Position numbers and translations under genes: made by a program
Notes under the pieces: model-generated
What the model was told of the DNA's origin: nothing
Database searches by the model: none
Seen by the model: the letters and a program-made list of their open reading frames with translations, nothing else
Shown here: in pieces, positions 7,716 through 16,996 of the stretch
How the letters are laid out: every line of letters starts with the position of its first letter
Numbering within the stretch: the stretch's first letter is position 1
DNA from: Pseudoalteromonas prydzensis
GTDB lineage: Bacteria > Pseudomonadota > Gammaproteobacteria > Enterobacterales > Alteromonadaceae
DNA length: 64,000 nt
Assembly (NCBI RefSeq): GCF_001661495.1
Contig: NZ_BDDT01000006.1
Location: 124,001-188,000, forward strand
Reading direction: 5' to 3'

Positions 7716-7821
7716 TATAAATCTAATGGGCGAGTTTGGAAAGGTAAAGTATCTTGCTAAGGAAAGTGAAGCTTTTGATTAAGATTTTCTAATGAGTTGT
7801 TTATATTGAGTTTTATTGATA

Positions 7822-7918
7822 ACTTAAATACTCGATTTGTAACAAGCGCCCTAACCGCTTGATTTTATTGAATTGTACAAATGATAAAAATTGCAAAATT
7901 AACTGTATATAAAATCAG
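7822..7918. repeat. Conserved noncoding block before att, copy 1
   Basis: This AT-rich stretch shares a segment (a TTGTAA.AAGC...CTAACCGCTTGATTTTA core at about 7838-7868) with 10518-10550, at nearly the same distance from the tRNA-Pro 3' end. It ends in a near SOS-type site CTGT-N8-TCAG at 7903-7918. It could hold integrase arm sites or a promoter. No ORF is seen. Confidence 0.5.
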
Positions 7919-7972
7919 TTAATTGCATTTATAATTTATAAATTACAATAACTTAACTCGATATAGCGTCAC

Positions 7973-8022
7973 ATCATGGGGTGGCAGGGGTCGAGAGTTC
8001 GAATCTCTCCATACCGACCATT
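7973..8022 (+). repeat. att site: tRNA-Pro(GGG) 3' end, copy 1
   Basis: A 50-bp segment identical to 10655-10704. It contains the anticodon loop (ATGGGGT), variable loop, T-arm GAGAG-TTCGAAT-CTCTC, acceptor 3' strand CATACCG and ACCA of a tRNA-Pro(GGG). No 5' half is present, so it is not a tRNA gene but the duplicated integration target. It marks the right end of the first element. Confidence 0.9.
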
Positions 8023-8147
8023 ACTTCCCCTTTAATATCTTGCACTTACACAAAAAAATCAAGTTTTCTCATAAACTCCATTTGTATTATTTTTGCATTA
8101 TTAATTTTCAAAATTACTTTTAGTTTAAATTTTAGGTATGGAAATTA

Positions 8148-8390
8148 TTAATACTTACCATAGCCTTCAGGAGTTCTTAGGTTACTTTTTCTAGCATTTT
8201 TCTTTACGATGATCGGCAGCGAGTAACGCATAGCTTTATTTTTCAAGTACGTAGTAATCGCAGTAGCATGGACTTTCATACGGCAAGTAGTCATAAGCAC
8301 CGATAGGAAAACAGGATACGTACCCTTCGTTATTCTTCCACTCACGCTCAACGGTGTGACAAAATAATGTACCTTATACATACGTGCCAA
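8148..8390 (-). CDS. Doubtful 80-residue ORF in decayed DNA
   Basis: An open frame for a basic 80-residue protein (MARMYKVHYFVTPLSVSGRI...). No family is recognised and the surroundings (8023-8493) otherwise hold no gene. It lies between an att copy and a truncated integrase, so it may be the edge of a lost gene or chance. Apart from it I see nothing in 8023-8493. Confidence 0.2.
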   Translation of the reverse strand: MARMYKVHYFVTPLSVSGRITKGTYPVFLSVLMTTCRMKVHATAITTYLKNKAMRYSLPIIVKKNARKSNLRTPEGYGKY

Positions 8391-8493
8391 AGATACAGGC
8401 GGGAGTTAGTAAACGCTTAAGAAAGTGTCATATTGGACCTTTCTTGCTGGCCTAACAAACCCGCATGGTTGTTTTGCCTGAAATTGAAATAGC

Positions 8494-8946
8494 AAAATTT
8501 ACGGCGAACTGGCCATACACCGCCAAAAAACCTATAAAAGTGAAGCTTCACATGTGATCATCCCAATCAACGAAACCATAAAAACAATCATCGACAGCAG
8601 CCGCGATAGAATTGTATCGCCTTATGTTGTTCACAGACTACCTAAGAAAAACTCCAACCCTACAAGCGCTTTGGTAAATCACATAACTCAAATAGTTAGC
8701 AAAAACATAAGTACAGAGTTTTCAAAAGTAAGAGACAAATTAGGTGTATATAACCACCTAAAACCAGAAGAACGCCCCACTTACCACGAGATACGCGGTT
8801 TATCTGCAAGGCTTATAAAAGCCCAAGGCTGGGACCCACAAACACGCATGGGCCACTCAGACAGTAAATCAACCAAGGTATACACCGAATTTGGTAAACA
8901 AGTTGAATGGGTTCAAGTGCCTAATTTGACGATGTGTTTGAGTTAA
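8494..8946 (+). pseudogene. Integrase remnant, C-terminal third
   Basis: Homology to the integrase at 3039 starts abruptly at KIYGELAIHRQKTYK and runs to the normal C-terminus. Over the last 130 residues there are only about 16 substitutions, and HEIR, GHSD and the nucleophile Tyr (KVYTEF) are intact. The first 240 or so residues are missing. An internal ATG at 8554 is not evidence of a gene. The breakpoint marks a deletion that removed most of a second element. Confidence 0.9.
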
Positions 8947-9020
8947 AATAATCTCTGACATCTAAACTTTACATCTCAAGAAGCTTTACTATATTGAAAG
9001 AAAAGGCAAAAGAATTAAAA

Positions 9021-9437
9021 ATGGACCTCTCTCAAATAGTAAACATTTTACAAATAGGGTTTTCTGGGTTTGCTTTTTTATTAGCGGGAATGAGCTATAG
9101 GTTGTTAAAAGTTGAAGCTACAAGACAGGGAGATACCCGCCCTAAAATTTTAGAAAGTATTTCTAAATACATAAAATATACTTTTCTAATGGCTTGCCTT
9201 GCTTTGTCGGGACAATTTGTAGATAAAACGCTCGATTTTTATTTTGAGAACAAAATTATTTCACAAAAACAACTTCAAGCAACTACATCAAAGAATGCTG
9301 TTAACTGTAAAGGAGCTCTTAGCAGGCTAATAAAAGCTGAGACAAAAATAAATAAAACATACTCATCACTTCTTCAAGCTATTCAGGATAGCGCAATTAA
9401 CTGCAAGTCGACTATGGAAATATTAAGTGAACAATAA
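9021..9437 (+). CDS. Two-helix membrane protein of the second cargo
   Basis: 138 residues from the ATG at 9021 (MDLSQIVNILQIGFSG); a TTG at 8994 would add nine residues. Two membrane segments are visible (IVNILQIGFSGFAFLLAGMSY and YTFLMACLALSGQFV), with a basic loop between them and a soluble C-terminal half containing two NCK motifs. Its 3' end overlaps the next gene by 11 bp. No family is recognised. It occupies the same position behind an integrase as the putAbiC cargo of the first module. Confidence 0.6.
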   Translation: MDLSQIVNILQIGFSGFAFLLAGMSYRLLKVEATRQGDTRPKILESISKYIKYTFLMACLALSGQFVDKTLDFYFENKIISQKQLQATTSKNAVNCKGALSRLIKAETKINKTYSSLLQAIQDSAINCKSTMEILSEQ

Positions 9438-9882
9438 ACGTTTCTTTTCCACAATAGTATTTTTATTAACGCTCCCTTTTCTATTTATTGGCTGCACAAA
9501 CATACCTGCTACAGTGGTTGGTGCTGCACCAACCACTGTAGGAATTCACAACGAATTTGTCAGTGAAGGTTGGTGTTACTCTAATCAAAAAGTGGATGTA
9601 ATATTTTTGAGTTGGGAAAAGGCTAATAACCTCAGTTCAACAAGCTCCATATCCGATAAAAGATTAGAATACTTTGTTGTTAAAAAGGACTTTTATGTAG
9701 AATTATTTTATGAATATTATAGCTACCAAGATCAAGTAGTCCTCAGCTTAGGCTTAATTCCTGCTAGAGATTCTTATAAAGATTATTCATTATTAAAAAA
9801 AAAGTGGGACGAATTACAATTAGACGATCTATGGGATCGTTTAATCCAAAAGCTTAATTGCGAAAACCTACTACCGTATTAG
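9427..9882 (+). CDS. Lipoprotein coupled to the membrane protein
   Basis: 151 residues from a GTG start inside the previous gene. The signal peptide ends in a lipobox FIGC (Cys at residue 23), so the mature protein is probably lipid-anchored. The rest is aromatic-rich and acidic with no recognised domain (SEGWCYSNQKVDVIFLSWEK; VELFYEYYSYQDQ). It is too large and not nested enough to be an Rz1 spanin. The pair looks like a cell-envelope cassette of unknown function. Confidence 0.6.
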   Translation: MNNKRFFSTIVFLLTLPFLFIGCTNIPATVVGAAPTTVGIHNEFVSEGWCYSNQKVDVIFLSWEKANNLSSTSSISDKRLEYFVVKKDFYVELFYEYYSYQDQVVLSLGLIPARDSYKDYSLLKKKWDELQLDDLWDRLIQKLNCENLLPY

Positions 9883-9969
9883 TTATGTAAGAATATTCAA
9901 CTTAGACATAAATAAATTGGGTATTCGGAATATTGTGTAGAATTTAATATTACTTGTCCATTTGGAGTT

Positions 9970-10359
9970 CTAAACAAGGCTATGAAGCCTAATACTCCTA
10001 GTTACAACCCCCTCTAAACAAAAATCATCCTCTGGTGATATATACACTGGTGGATAATCATCGGATGCAGACATCAACAAACGATTTTCTTTATGGATTA
10101 TTTTACAAACAAAACAGCCATTGTAAGTGGCAACAACAATATCACCAGTACTGACATCAACTGCCCTATCAACTAAAAGTAAGTCACCATCATATATCCC
10201 TACACCTTGCATAGACTGGTCCGAGGCCATACCAATGAAAGTAGCATCAGGGTGCTTTATTAAAAGCTGATCAAGCGAAAGACCTAGTTCTTTGTATTGA
10301 GCTGCAGGGGATTCGAAACCAGTAATACCAGCTTCGATATAAATTGGGATGACTAACAT
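9970..10359 (-). CDS. UmuD-like S24 protease, copy 2
   Basis: 129 residues from the start at 10359 (MLVIPIYIEAG); the in-frame ATG at 10392 lies inside the operator-like site. It is closely similar to the copy at 7263, with the catalytic Ser in SDQSMQG, the Lys in FVCKII and the TGFESPAAQY segment retained. The C-terminus is 9 residues shorter. It is convergent with the lipoprotein gene, so unlike copy 1 it drives no downstream cargo. Confidence 0.8.
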   Translation of the reverse strand: MLVIPIYIEAGITGFESPAAQYKELGLSLDQLLIKHPDATFIGMASDQSMQGVGIYDGDLLLVDRAVDVSTGDIVVATYNGCFVCKIIHKENRLLMSASDDYPPVYISPEDDFCLEGVVTRSIRLHSLV

Positions 10360-10380
10360 AAGTAACAAAAAACCAAAATA

Positions 10381-10396
10381 CTGTACATGCATACAT
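10381..10396 (-). promoter_or_regulatory. SOS-type operator of UmuD-like copy 2
   Basis: CTGT-N8-ACAT (one mismatch from the LexA consensus), within a longer palindromic TACTGTACATGCATACATGTA. It lies 21 bp upstream of the start, as does the perfect box of copy 1. Confidence 0.55.
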
Positions 10397-10517
10397 GTAT
10401 AGTGAAAAATTTGATTCTCGAAAAGTGAATTTTAAAATGGCTTGAACTTAGACTTACAAAATTAGGTTTTCTAATATGTTGTTTAGGAAGGGTTTTGAAT
10501 AAAAACTGAGAATTGCA

Positions 10518-10600
10518 TTTGTAATAAGCACTCTAACCGCTTGATTTTACTAAATTATAAAAATGAGAAAAAATGCATTTTTGCCTGTATAAAATAACAG
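10518..10600. repeat. Conserved noncoding block before att, copy 2
   Basis: Counterpart of 7822-7918, with the same CTAACCGCTTGATTTTA core. It ends in a perfect CTGT-N8-ACAG at 10585-10600. The rest of 10397-10654 shows no gene. Confidence 0.5.
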
Positions 10601-10654
10601 TCAAAGATTAAAAATATCATTTAATTTCAGTGTATTAGATTTATTTTGAAGAAA

Positions 10655-10704
10655 ATCATGGGGTGGCAGGGGTCGAGAGTTCGAATCTCTCCATACCGAC
10701 CATT
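10655..10704 (+). repeat. att site: tRNA-Pro(GGG) 3' end, copy 2
   Basis: Identical over 50 bp to 7973-8022. It marks the right boundary of the island: from 10835 onward the genes are ordinary chromosome. The sequence just beyond both copies is also similar (TTTTAATAT..., GCACTTAC). Confidence 0.9.
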
Positions 10705-10834
10705 TAACTCCTTTTAATATCCAGCACTTACTCTCAATTTTAATCACACTCTTAAAACTCATTATTTCACAAAATTATCAGGTTATTTTCACAACGAATA
10801 AGCAACTTGTACTATGTGCAATCAATCGGCTTTA

Positions 10835-12046
10835 CTACAATGATTTTAATATGTTCTGCACCACAGCTGTTAGCCGTTGCGGGTGAACTTGATTTAGTGA
10901 CACTGAGTTACATTGCTGGAATGCGATAAATTCCATGATTGCATTACCAAAAGCAGTTATTACACGGGAAATATCCAACTCATAGACCTCTAAGTGCAAC
11001 GATTTGATCTCTAAATGAGCTGTTTTACGGTGAACTTTGCAATCCATGCGGCCAATAAACACATCAGCAAACAATAGCGGTAAGCAAAAGTAACCATATT
11101 GGCGTTTTGCCTCTGTAACGTAGCATTCTAATTGATAGTTAAACTGAAACAATGACTTTAAACGCTCTCGCTGGATCACGCTATTATCAAAGGGGGAAAG
11201 GATTTTCAGCTGTTCGCTGACACTAATTCGAGGTTGCTCAAATGCTCCTGTTGGCAAAAAGTACGATTCCCCATTACTAAATTGCAGTTGTTCTAACAGG
11301 CCTTGCTGTGATCGGGTATTTACGAGCGTTTTTATTGCTTCTTTTAACTTGGTATTACGTCGTAAATAAGTTAGTCCTTTTATTGAAACAAGCCCGTGAC
11401 AACGCAATTGTTGCTCTAAAATATGCGCTGCAAATTCCGCCAAACTTGGCATCTGTACATTAATATCCGCTGGTAGCACGCGTTCAGTGAGATCATACAC
11501 TTTTTCGAAGCCTTCACGGCTGCTCACCATTAAATCCCCTTCCATGTATAACTGTTCCAACGCTTTTTTAGCAGGCTTCCAATCCCACCAACCATTACTT
11601 TTGTTGGTACTGCTTTTAATATCACGTGAGCGTAAAGGGCCATCATTACGGATGCGTGCAAGCAGTTCAGCCATCAACTTGCGATCGCTGTTTTTATACC
11701 AATGGGTTTGACCACTTTTTATTGCATGTTTATAAAGTAGAGAAAAACGAAAATCTGCGATTGGCAAAAAAGCCGCCGCATGCGCCCAATACTCAAAAAT
11801 GGCTTTGTTATGCAACATGCTAGTTAACATATCAGGCGAGTAATTAGGGACTCTAGAGTGCAAAATATGATGATGCGCACGCTGTATAACGCTAATGCTA
11901 TCAATTTGTACATAACCAATTTGATTAATCGCCTCACTGGCACCTGCTTGCCCTACCCCAAAGGGCCGTTTTTGCAATAACCCCTGTGCCGCCAGCGCTA
12001 TACGGCGTAAGCGTTTAAAATCTTCTGCGCTGTTAACGTGGATCAT
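10835..12046 (-). CDS. ycaQ: Winged-helix DNA glycosylase, YcaQ/AlkX type
   Basis: A 403-residue protein of the HTH_42 superfamily. The family acts as DNA glycosylases that unhook alkylated bases and interstrand crosslinks. The characteristic motif is visible as QID at residues 47-49 (GYVQIDSISVIQRAHHHILHSR), matching the Q-x-D form of the E. coli protein. Length fits E. coli YcaQ (about 410). It is the first chromosomal gene right of the island. The next gene upstream on the same strand, an S66 peptidase, ends 12 bp before its start, so they may be cotranscribed. Confidence 0.85.
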   Translation of the reverse strand: MIHVNSAEDFKRLRRIALAAQGLLQKRPFGVGQAGASEAINQIGYVQIDSISVIQRAHHHILHSRVPNYSPDMLTSMLHNKAIFEYWAHAAAFLPIADFRFSLLYKHAIKSGQTHWYKNSDRKLMAELLARIRNDGPLRSRDIKSSTNKSNGWWDWKPAKKALEQLYMEGDLMVSSREGFEKVYDLTERVLPADINVQMPSLAEFAAHILEQQLRCHGLVSIKGLTYLRRNTKLKEAIKTLVNTRSQQGLLEQLQFSNGESYFLPTGAFEQPRISVSEQLKILSPFDNSVIQRERLKSLFQFNYQLECYVTEAKRQYGYFCLPLLFADVFIGRMDCKVHRKTAHLEIKSLHLEVYELDISRVITAFGNAIMEFIAFQQCNSVSLNQVHPQRLTAVVQNILKSL

Positions 12047-12058
12047 AAACGCTCATTT

Positions 12059-13111
12059 TTAACTTAAATTGGTGGTGATTTGTGCATCAAGCACCTTTGC
12101 ATTCTCAAGCGTTGCGAGCATTTTTACTGTTGCACCATTCACTAAACATAAATTAGGTGCGACATGTCCGATATCAGCGTCGATAATAACCGGAAATAAG
12201 CATTCGCCAAGGGATAACTCAAGTGCTTGGTAATAATCACTTTGTTGCTCTGGGTTATTACTTGCGCCGTTTCTGCCAATAATTAGGCCATTTATATCAC
12301 TAAAAATACCACTCAATTTCAGCGCAATTAAAAACCGCGTTAATGCATTGGCATTAAGCTCGGCATTTTCTAAGTATAAAACCAGCCCATGCGGCGCAAA
12401 TTGCTTTTTAAATTCATTCAGCGCTACAAAGGGTGATGGCAGTAATAAACCAAGGGTGTCTAAGCAGCCGCCAAACAACCGCCCAGATAGCTCTACTTCG
12501 CGGCTATCTTTGACGTTTAAACAACGCCATTGGCTCGGTTGCGTGAGTGAAAATAGCGCATCAGGTACTTTGGCATAATTAATTGCATCAGCTTGATAAC
12601 ACGGCGCGGGTGTTTGCGTAAATTCACTACCCGCTTCGAGCTCAAGCGTTTTAAATACTTGTAAGCAGTGAGTATCTTGCTCGTTTGGATGCAGTTGCAT
12701 TAAGTTGGTACAATGTAATGTTGCCCAGCCGCAACGTGCGGTTAATACACAAGCAAGCGTGCTGACATCTGAAAAGCCAACGAGCCATTTCGGGCGAGCT
12801 TGTTTAATTGCATTAAAATCCAGGTATGGCAGCACTTCCATGGCAAGTTCCCCACCCCAAGGCGGCATAATTGCCGCAATGCTATCATCAACTAAAAACG
12901 CCATCAGCTCATCGGCGCGTTGTTTTGCTGGGCTGCTTTGTTGCCTTACACATTCGCCCTCCACTACTTGGTAACCACGGCGTGTTAAACCGCTAAGTAC
13001 GCGCTCAAGGCGTGGCTGGAAGACGCTATCAACACCGGATGAAAAGGCACAAATGGCGATTTTATCGCCGTTTTTTAATGCATCTGGAAAAGTAATGGCT
13101 GTCATCAACAT
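12059..13111 (-). CDS. S66 family peptidase (LD-carboxypeptidase/MccF-like)
   Basis: 350 residues. The S66 fold is indicated by GDKIAICAFSSGVDS at the N-terminus, the PPWGGELAMEVLPYLD segment, the nucleophile-elbow motif VGFSDVS, a Glu in YLENAEL and a His in DADIGHVAPN, matching the Ser-Glu-His triad of LdcA and MccF. LdcA recycles murein tetrapeptides; MccF cleaves microcin C. The sequence does not decide between them. A second start, MTAIT, at 13105 is possible. Confidence 0.75.
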   Translation of the reverse strand: MLMTAITFPDALKNGDKIAICAFSSGVDSVFQPRLERVLSGLTRRGYQVVEGECVRQQSSPAKQRADELMAFLVDDSIAAIMPPWGGELAMEVLPYLDFNAIKQARPKWLVGFSDVSTLACVLTARCGWATLHCTNLMQLHPNEQDTHCLQVFKTLELEAGSEFTQTPAPCYQADAINYAKVPDALFSLTQPSQWRCLNVKDSREVELSGRLFGGCLDTLGLLLPSPFVALNEFKKQFAPHGLVLYLENAELNANALTRFLIALKLSGIFSDINGLIIGRNGASNNPEQQSDYYQALELSLGECLFPVIIDADIGHVAPNLCLVNGATVKMLATLENAKVLDAQITTNLS

Positions 13112-13181
13112 CTACCAATTATCAATACGTTAGCTTAACGTACCCAATTTATTAAAGAATGTCGAGGTTGTTTGAGGCATA

Positions 13182-13212
13182 AAAAAACCGATGCTGGCAT
13201 CGGTTTTTAAAA
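13182..13212 (-). terminator. Terminator of the carA-carB-greA operon
   Basis: An AAACCGATGC-TG-GCATCGGTTT hairpin flanked by A/T-runs, just downstream of greA in its direction of transcription. Confidence 0.85.
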
Positions 13213-13233
13213 GCGTGAAAATGAGTAAAGTAA

Positions 13234-13710
13234 TTAAATGTACTGCACTTCAATAACTTCGTATTCAACATCACCATTTGGCGTTTTAATGATCACAGCA
13301 TCGTCTGCTTGTTTACCAATTAAACCGCGAGCGATTGGTGAGTTAACCGAAATACGGTGGTTTTTAATATCCGCTTCATCATCACCAACAATTTGGTAGG
13401 TTACTTCAGCATCGGTTTCAACATTTACAATCGTTACCGTAGTGCCAAAAATAACTTTACCGGTGTTTGGCAATTTAGTTACATCAATAATTTGTACATT
13501 TGAAAGCTTGGCTTCAATTTCTTGAATACGGCCTTCACAAAAACCCTGTTGCTCACGCGCAGCATGATATTCAGCGTTTTCTTTTAAGTCACCGTGTTCA
13601 CGTGCATCAGCTATATCTGCAACGATTTTTGGACGGGTAACTGTTTTTAATTCGTTAAGCTCTTTGCGCAGTAAATCAGCGCCACGAACTGTCATCGGAA
13701 TTGATTGCAT
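13234..13710 (-). CDS. greA: Transcription elongation factor GreA
   Basis: 158 residues from the ATG at 13710 ([14 protein letters not shown]), the normal GreA length; the frame extends upstream but without a homologous N-terminus. The N-terminal coiled coil carries the acidic tip ([24 protein letters not shown]) that enters the polymerase secondary channel, followed by the C-terminal FKBP-like domain. It rescues backtracked polymerase by stimulating RNA cleavage. It is the last gene of a carA-carB-greA unit, an arrangement also known in Pseudomonas. Confidence 0.97.
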   Translation of the reverse strand: MQSIPMTVRGADLLRKELNELKTVTRPKIVADIADAREHGDLKENAEYHAAREQQGFCEGRIQEIEAKLSNVQIIDVTKLPNTGKVIFGTTVTIVNVETDAEVTYQIVGDDEADIKNHRISVNSPIARGLIGKQADDAVIIKTPNGDVEYEVIEVQYI

Positions 13711-13761
13711 ACTTTTCTCACTTAATCCCAAGGCCGCGCATAACGGCCTTGGCACATTTCC

Positions 13762-16700
13762 TTAGTTCAATCTCAGGTGTAGTTCTTGAACTGACGTTAC
13801 TTTGCTACGGTCGTCTGCTTGGTTAGCAGTACAGTTAGCAAATGCCGCATTAAGCGTCGTCGTATAGTTAGTCTTGTGTTGCAATGCACCACGACGTAAC
13901 ACCTTCGAATCTTCGATCGCTTGGCGACCTTCGGTGGTATTAACGATATAGCTATACTCGCCATTTTTGATTCTATCAAGAATATGCGGGCGACCTTCAA
14001 ATACTTTGTTTACACGGCGTACCGCAATTCCAGCATCTTCAAGGGCTGCAGCTGTGCCACCTGTTGCATCTAGTTCAAAACCAAGCTCAGTCATGGTTTT
14101 AGCTAGTTCAACAATACGTGGTTTATCGCTATTACGCACTGATAGTAACGCGCGGCCACCGCGTGGTAAAGTGTTGCTTGCACCTAATTGTGCTTTTGCA
14201 AAGGCTTCAGCGAATGTATCGCCCACACCCATTACTTCACCGGTTGAGCGCATTTCAGGGCCACGGATTGGATCCACGCCTTGGAACTTAGCAAACGGTA
14301 GTACCACTTCTTTCACGCTGTAGTAAGGAGGAATTACTTCTTTAGTAATGCCTTGACTTGCCAGCGATTGACCCGCCATACAACGTGCCGCTACTTTAGC
14401 AAGGGCTACACCGGTTGCTTTTGATACAAACGGTACAGTACGTGCAGCACGTGGGTTTACTTCGATTAAGTACACTTTGCCATCTTTAACAGCAAACTGA
14501 GTATTCATCAAACCAACTACGCCAAGCTCAAGTGCCATATCTGTTACTTGCTTGCGCATTACGTCTTGCACTTCTTGTGATAACGAGTGTGCAGGTAATG
14601 AACACGCTGAGTCACCAGAGTGAACACCGGCTTGCTCGATATGCTCCATGATACCGCCGATGATGACTTGCTCGCCGTCGCAAATTGCGTCAACGTCAAC
14701 TTCAATCGCGTTATCTAAGAAACGGTCAAGTAATACTGGTGCTTCATTTGATGCAGATACTGCTTCGGTCATGTAACGACGTAAGTCTTGCTCGTCATAG
14801 ACGATTTCCATGGCACGGCCACCTAGTACGTACGAAGGACGTACAACCAGTGGGAAGCCAATTTCAGCTGATTTAGCAATTGCTTCTTCAGTTGAAGTTA
14901 CCGTTGCGTTTTCAGGCTGTAGTAAATCTAAACGCTCAACAAGTTGTTGGAAACGCTCACGGTCTTCTGCGCGGTCAATGGCATCTGGCGAAGTACCAAT
15001 CACTGGCACGCCGTTAGCTTCAAGTTCACGAGCAAGTTTCAGTGGCGTTTGACCACCGTACTGCACGATAACGCCTTTAGGCTTCTCAACACGTACAATT
15101 TCAAGTACGTCTTCAAGGGTAATTGGCTCGAAGTATAAACGGTCTGAGGTATCGTAATCGGTAGACACTGTCTCAGGGTTACAGTTAACCATGATAGTCT
15201 CGTAACCGTCTTCACGCAGTGCAAGCGCTGCGTGTACACAACAGTAGTCAAATTCAATACCTTGGCCGATACGGTTAGGACCGCCACCGATAACCATGAT
15301 TTTGTCACGATCTGATGGATTTGCTTCACATTCTTCATCGTAAGATGAGTACATGTAAGCGGTGTCTGAACTAAATTCAGCGGCGCAGGTATCAACGCGC
15401 TTGTAAACAGGCACGATGTTTAATTGGTGACGCTTTTTACGAATTTCAGCTTCAGAAACACCCGCAATTTCAGCGATACGCGGGTCAGCAAAACCTTTAC
15501 GCTTTAATTTACGTAAGAAGTCTGCATTTAAACCAGCCATGCCAACTTCAGCGATTTTAGCTTCATCTTTAAGAATGTCTTCGATTTGAACAAGGTACCA
15601 AGGGTCAATCTTAGTTAGTTCAAAAACATCATCAACGCTCATACCATGGCGCATTGCATCGGCAATGTACCAAATACGCTCAGCACCTGGCTCACGTAAT
15701 TCACGGATGATTTTTTCTTTTGCTTTCGGGTCATCAAGTGCCACAATCGGGTTAAAGCCCGTTGCGCCAACTTCAAGGCCACGCAATGCTTTTTGTAGTG
15801 ACTCTTGTTGGTTACGACCAATCGCCATCACTTCGCCCACTGATTTCATTTGCGTGGTTAAACGGTCGTTTGCACCGGCAAATTTTTCAAAGTTAAAGCG
15901 AGGAATTTTTGTTACTACGTAATCGATTGACGGCTCAAAAGATGCTGGTGTTTTACCGCCAGTGATATCATTTTGTAGCTCGTCTAACGTGTAACCTACA
16001 GCAAGCTTAGCGGCGATTTTAGCAATCGGGAAGCCTGTTGCTTTAGATGCAAGTGCTGATGAACGTGATACACGAGGGTTCATCTCGATGATAACCATAC
16101 GGCCATCAACTGGATTTACACCAAACTGTACGTTTGAACCACCGGTTTCAACACCAATCTCACGTAGTACTGCCATAGAGGCATTACGCATGATTTGGTA
16201 TTCTTTGTCGGTTAGGGTTTGTGCTGGTGCCACAGTGATTGAATCCCCTGTGTGCACGCCCATTGGGTCAAAATTTTCAATAGAGCAGACGATGATACAG
16301 TTGTCTTTTTTGTCGCGAACAACTTCCATCTCATATTCTTTCCAGCCAATTAGTGATTCATCAATCAATAATTCGCTAGTTGGAGAAAGGTCTAAACCGC
16401 GTTCACAAATCTCTTCGAACTCTTCTAGGTTATATGCAACACCACCACCGGTGCCGCCCATAGTGAAAGAAGGACGAATGATACATGGTAAACCGATACG
16501 AGACATAGTATCGCGGGCTTCTTCCATTGAGTGCGCGATTTCAGCACGTGGACATTCAAGGCCGATGTTTTTCATCGCTTTATCGAAACGTTCACGGTTT
16601 TCTGCTTTGTCGATTGCATCTGCGGTTGCGCCGATTAGCTCAACGCCGTGTTTTGCCAATACACCGTGCTTATCAAGTTCTAATGCACAGTTTAATGCAG

Positions 16701-16980
16701 TTTGACCACCCATAGTGGGCAGTACTGCATCTGGCTTTTCTTTTTCAATAATTTTTTCAACAACTTCCCAGTGAATTGGTTCGATATACGTCGCATCGGC
16801 CATATCAGGATCAGTCATAATTGTTGCAGGGTTTGAGTTAACTAAAATAACTCGATAGCCTTCTTCTCTTAGTGCTTTACACGCTTGAGCACCAGAGTAG
16901 TCAAATTCACAGGCTTGGCCGATTACAATCGGGCCTGCGCCTAGGATAAGAATGCTTTTTATGTCGGTACGTTTTGGCAT
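13762..16980 (-). CDS. carB: Carbamoyl-phosphate synthase large subunit
   Basis: 1072 residues, full length. Two tandem ATP-grasp halves are seen: a carboxyphosphate domain (from [22 protein letters not shown]) and a carbamoyl-phosphate domain (from [17 protein letters not shown]). A C-terminal MGS-like allosteric domain follows (from about residue 935) for ornithine/UMP control. It makes carbamoyl phosphate for arginine and pyrimidine synthesis with ammonia from CarA. It starts 16 bp after carA. Confidence 0.98.
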   Translation of the reverse strand: MPKRTDIKSILILGAGPIVIGQACEFDYSGAQACKALREEGYRVILVNSNPATIMTDPDMADATYIEPIHWEVVEKIIEKEKPDAVLPTMGGQTALNCALELDKHGVLAKHGVELIGATADAIDKAENRERFDKAMKNIGLECPRAEIAHSMEEARDTMSRIGLPCIIRPSFTMGGTGGGVAYNLEEFEEICERGLDLSPTSELLIDESLIGWKEYEMEVVRDKKDNCIIVCSIENFDPMGVHTGDSITVAPAQTLTDKEYQIMRNASMAVLREIGVETGGSNVQFGVNPVDGRMVIIEMNPRVSRSSALASKATGFPIAKIAAKLAVGYTLDELQNDITGGKTPASFEPSIDYVVTKIPRFNFEKFAGANDRLTTQMKSVGEVMAIGRNQQESLQKALRGLEVGATGFNPIVALDDPKAKEKIIRELREPGAERIWYIADAMRHGMSVDDVFELTKIDPWYLVQIEDILKDEAKIAEVGMAGLNADFLRKLKRKGFADPRIAEIAGVSEAEIRKKRHQLNIVPVYKRVDTCAAEFSSDTAYMYSSYDEECEANPSDRDKIMVIGGGPNRIGQGIEFDYCCVHAALALREDGYETIMVNCNPETVSTDYDTSDRLYFEPITLEDVLEIVRVEKPKGVIVQYGGQTPLKLARELEANGVPVIGTSPDAIDRAEDRERFQQLVERLDLLQPENATVTSTEEAIAKSAEIGFPLVVRPSYVLGGRAMEIVYDEQDLRRYMTEAVSASNEAPVLLDRFLDNAIEVDVDAICDGEQVIIGGIMEHIEQAGVHSGDSACSLPAHSLSQEVQDVMRKQVTDMALELGVVGLMNTQFAVKDGKVYLIEVNPRAARTVPFVSKATGVALAKVAARCMAGQSLASQGITKEVIPPYYSVKEVVLPFAKFQGVDPIRGPEMRSTGEVMGVGDTFAEAFAKAQLGASNTLPRGGRALLSVRNSDKPRIVELAKTMTELGFELDATGGTAAALEDAGIAVRRVNKVFEGRPHILDRIKNGEYSYIVNTTEGRQAIEDSKVLRRGALQHKTNYTTTLNAAFANCTANQADDRSKVTSVQELHLRLN

Positions 16981-16996
16981 TGTTACTCCGGTATAA

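Noticed and set aside
7973..8022. Functional tRNA-Pro gene
   Set aside because: Only the 3' half from the anticodon loop is present here and at 10655; no D-arm or 5' acceptor strand precedes it.
9021..9882. Rz/Rz1 spanin pair
   Set aside because: The lipoprotein is 151 residues, not nested or proline-rich, and the first protein has two membrane helices without a long periplasmic coiled coil.
13711..13755. Extended N-terminus of GreA
   Set aside because: GreA proteins begin at the MQSIPMT-like start; the extra 15 residues have no counterpart.
13967..16715. Rightward ORFs inside carB
   Set aside because: They are shadows of the strongly coding leftward carB frame.
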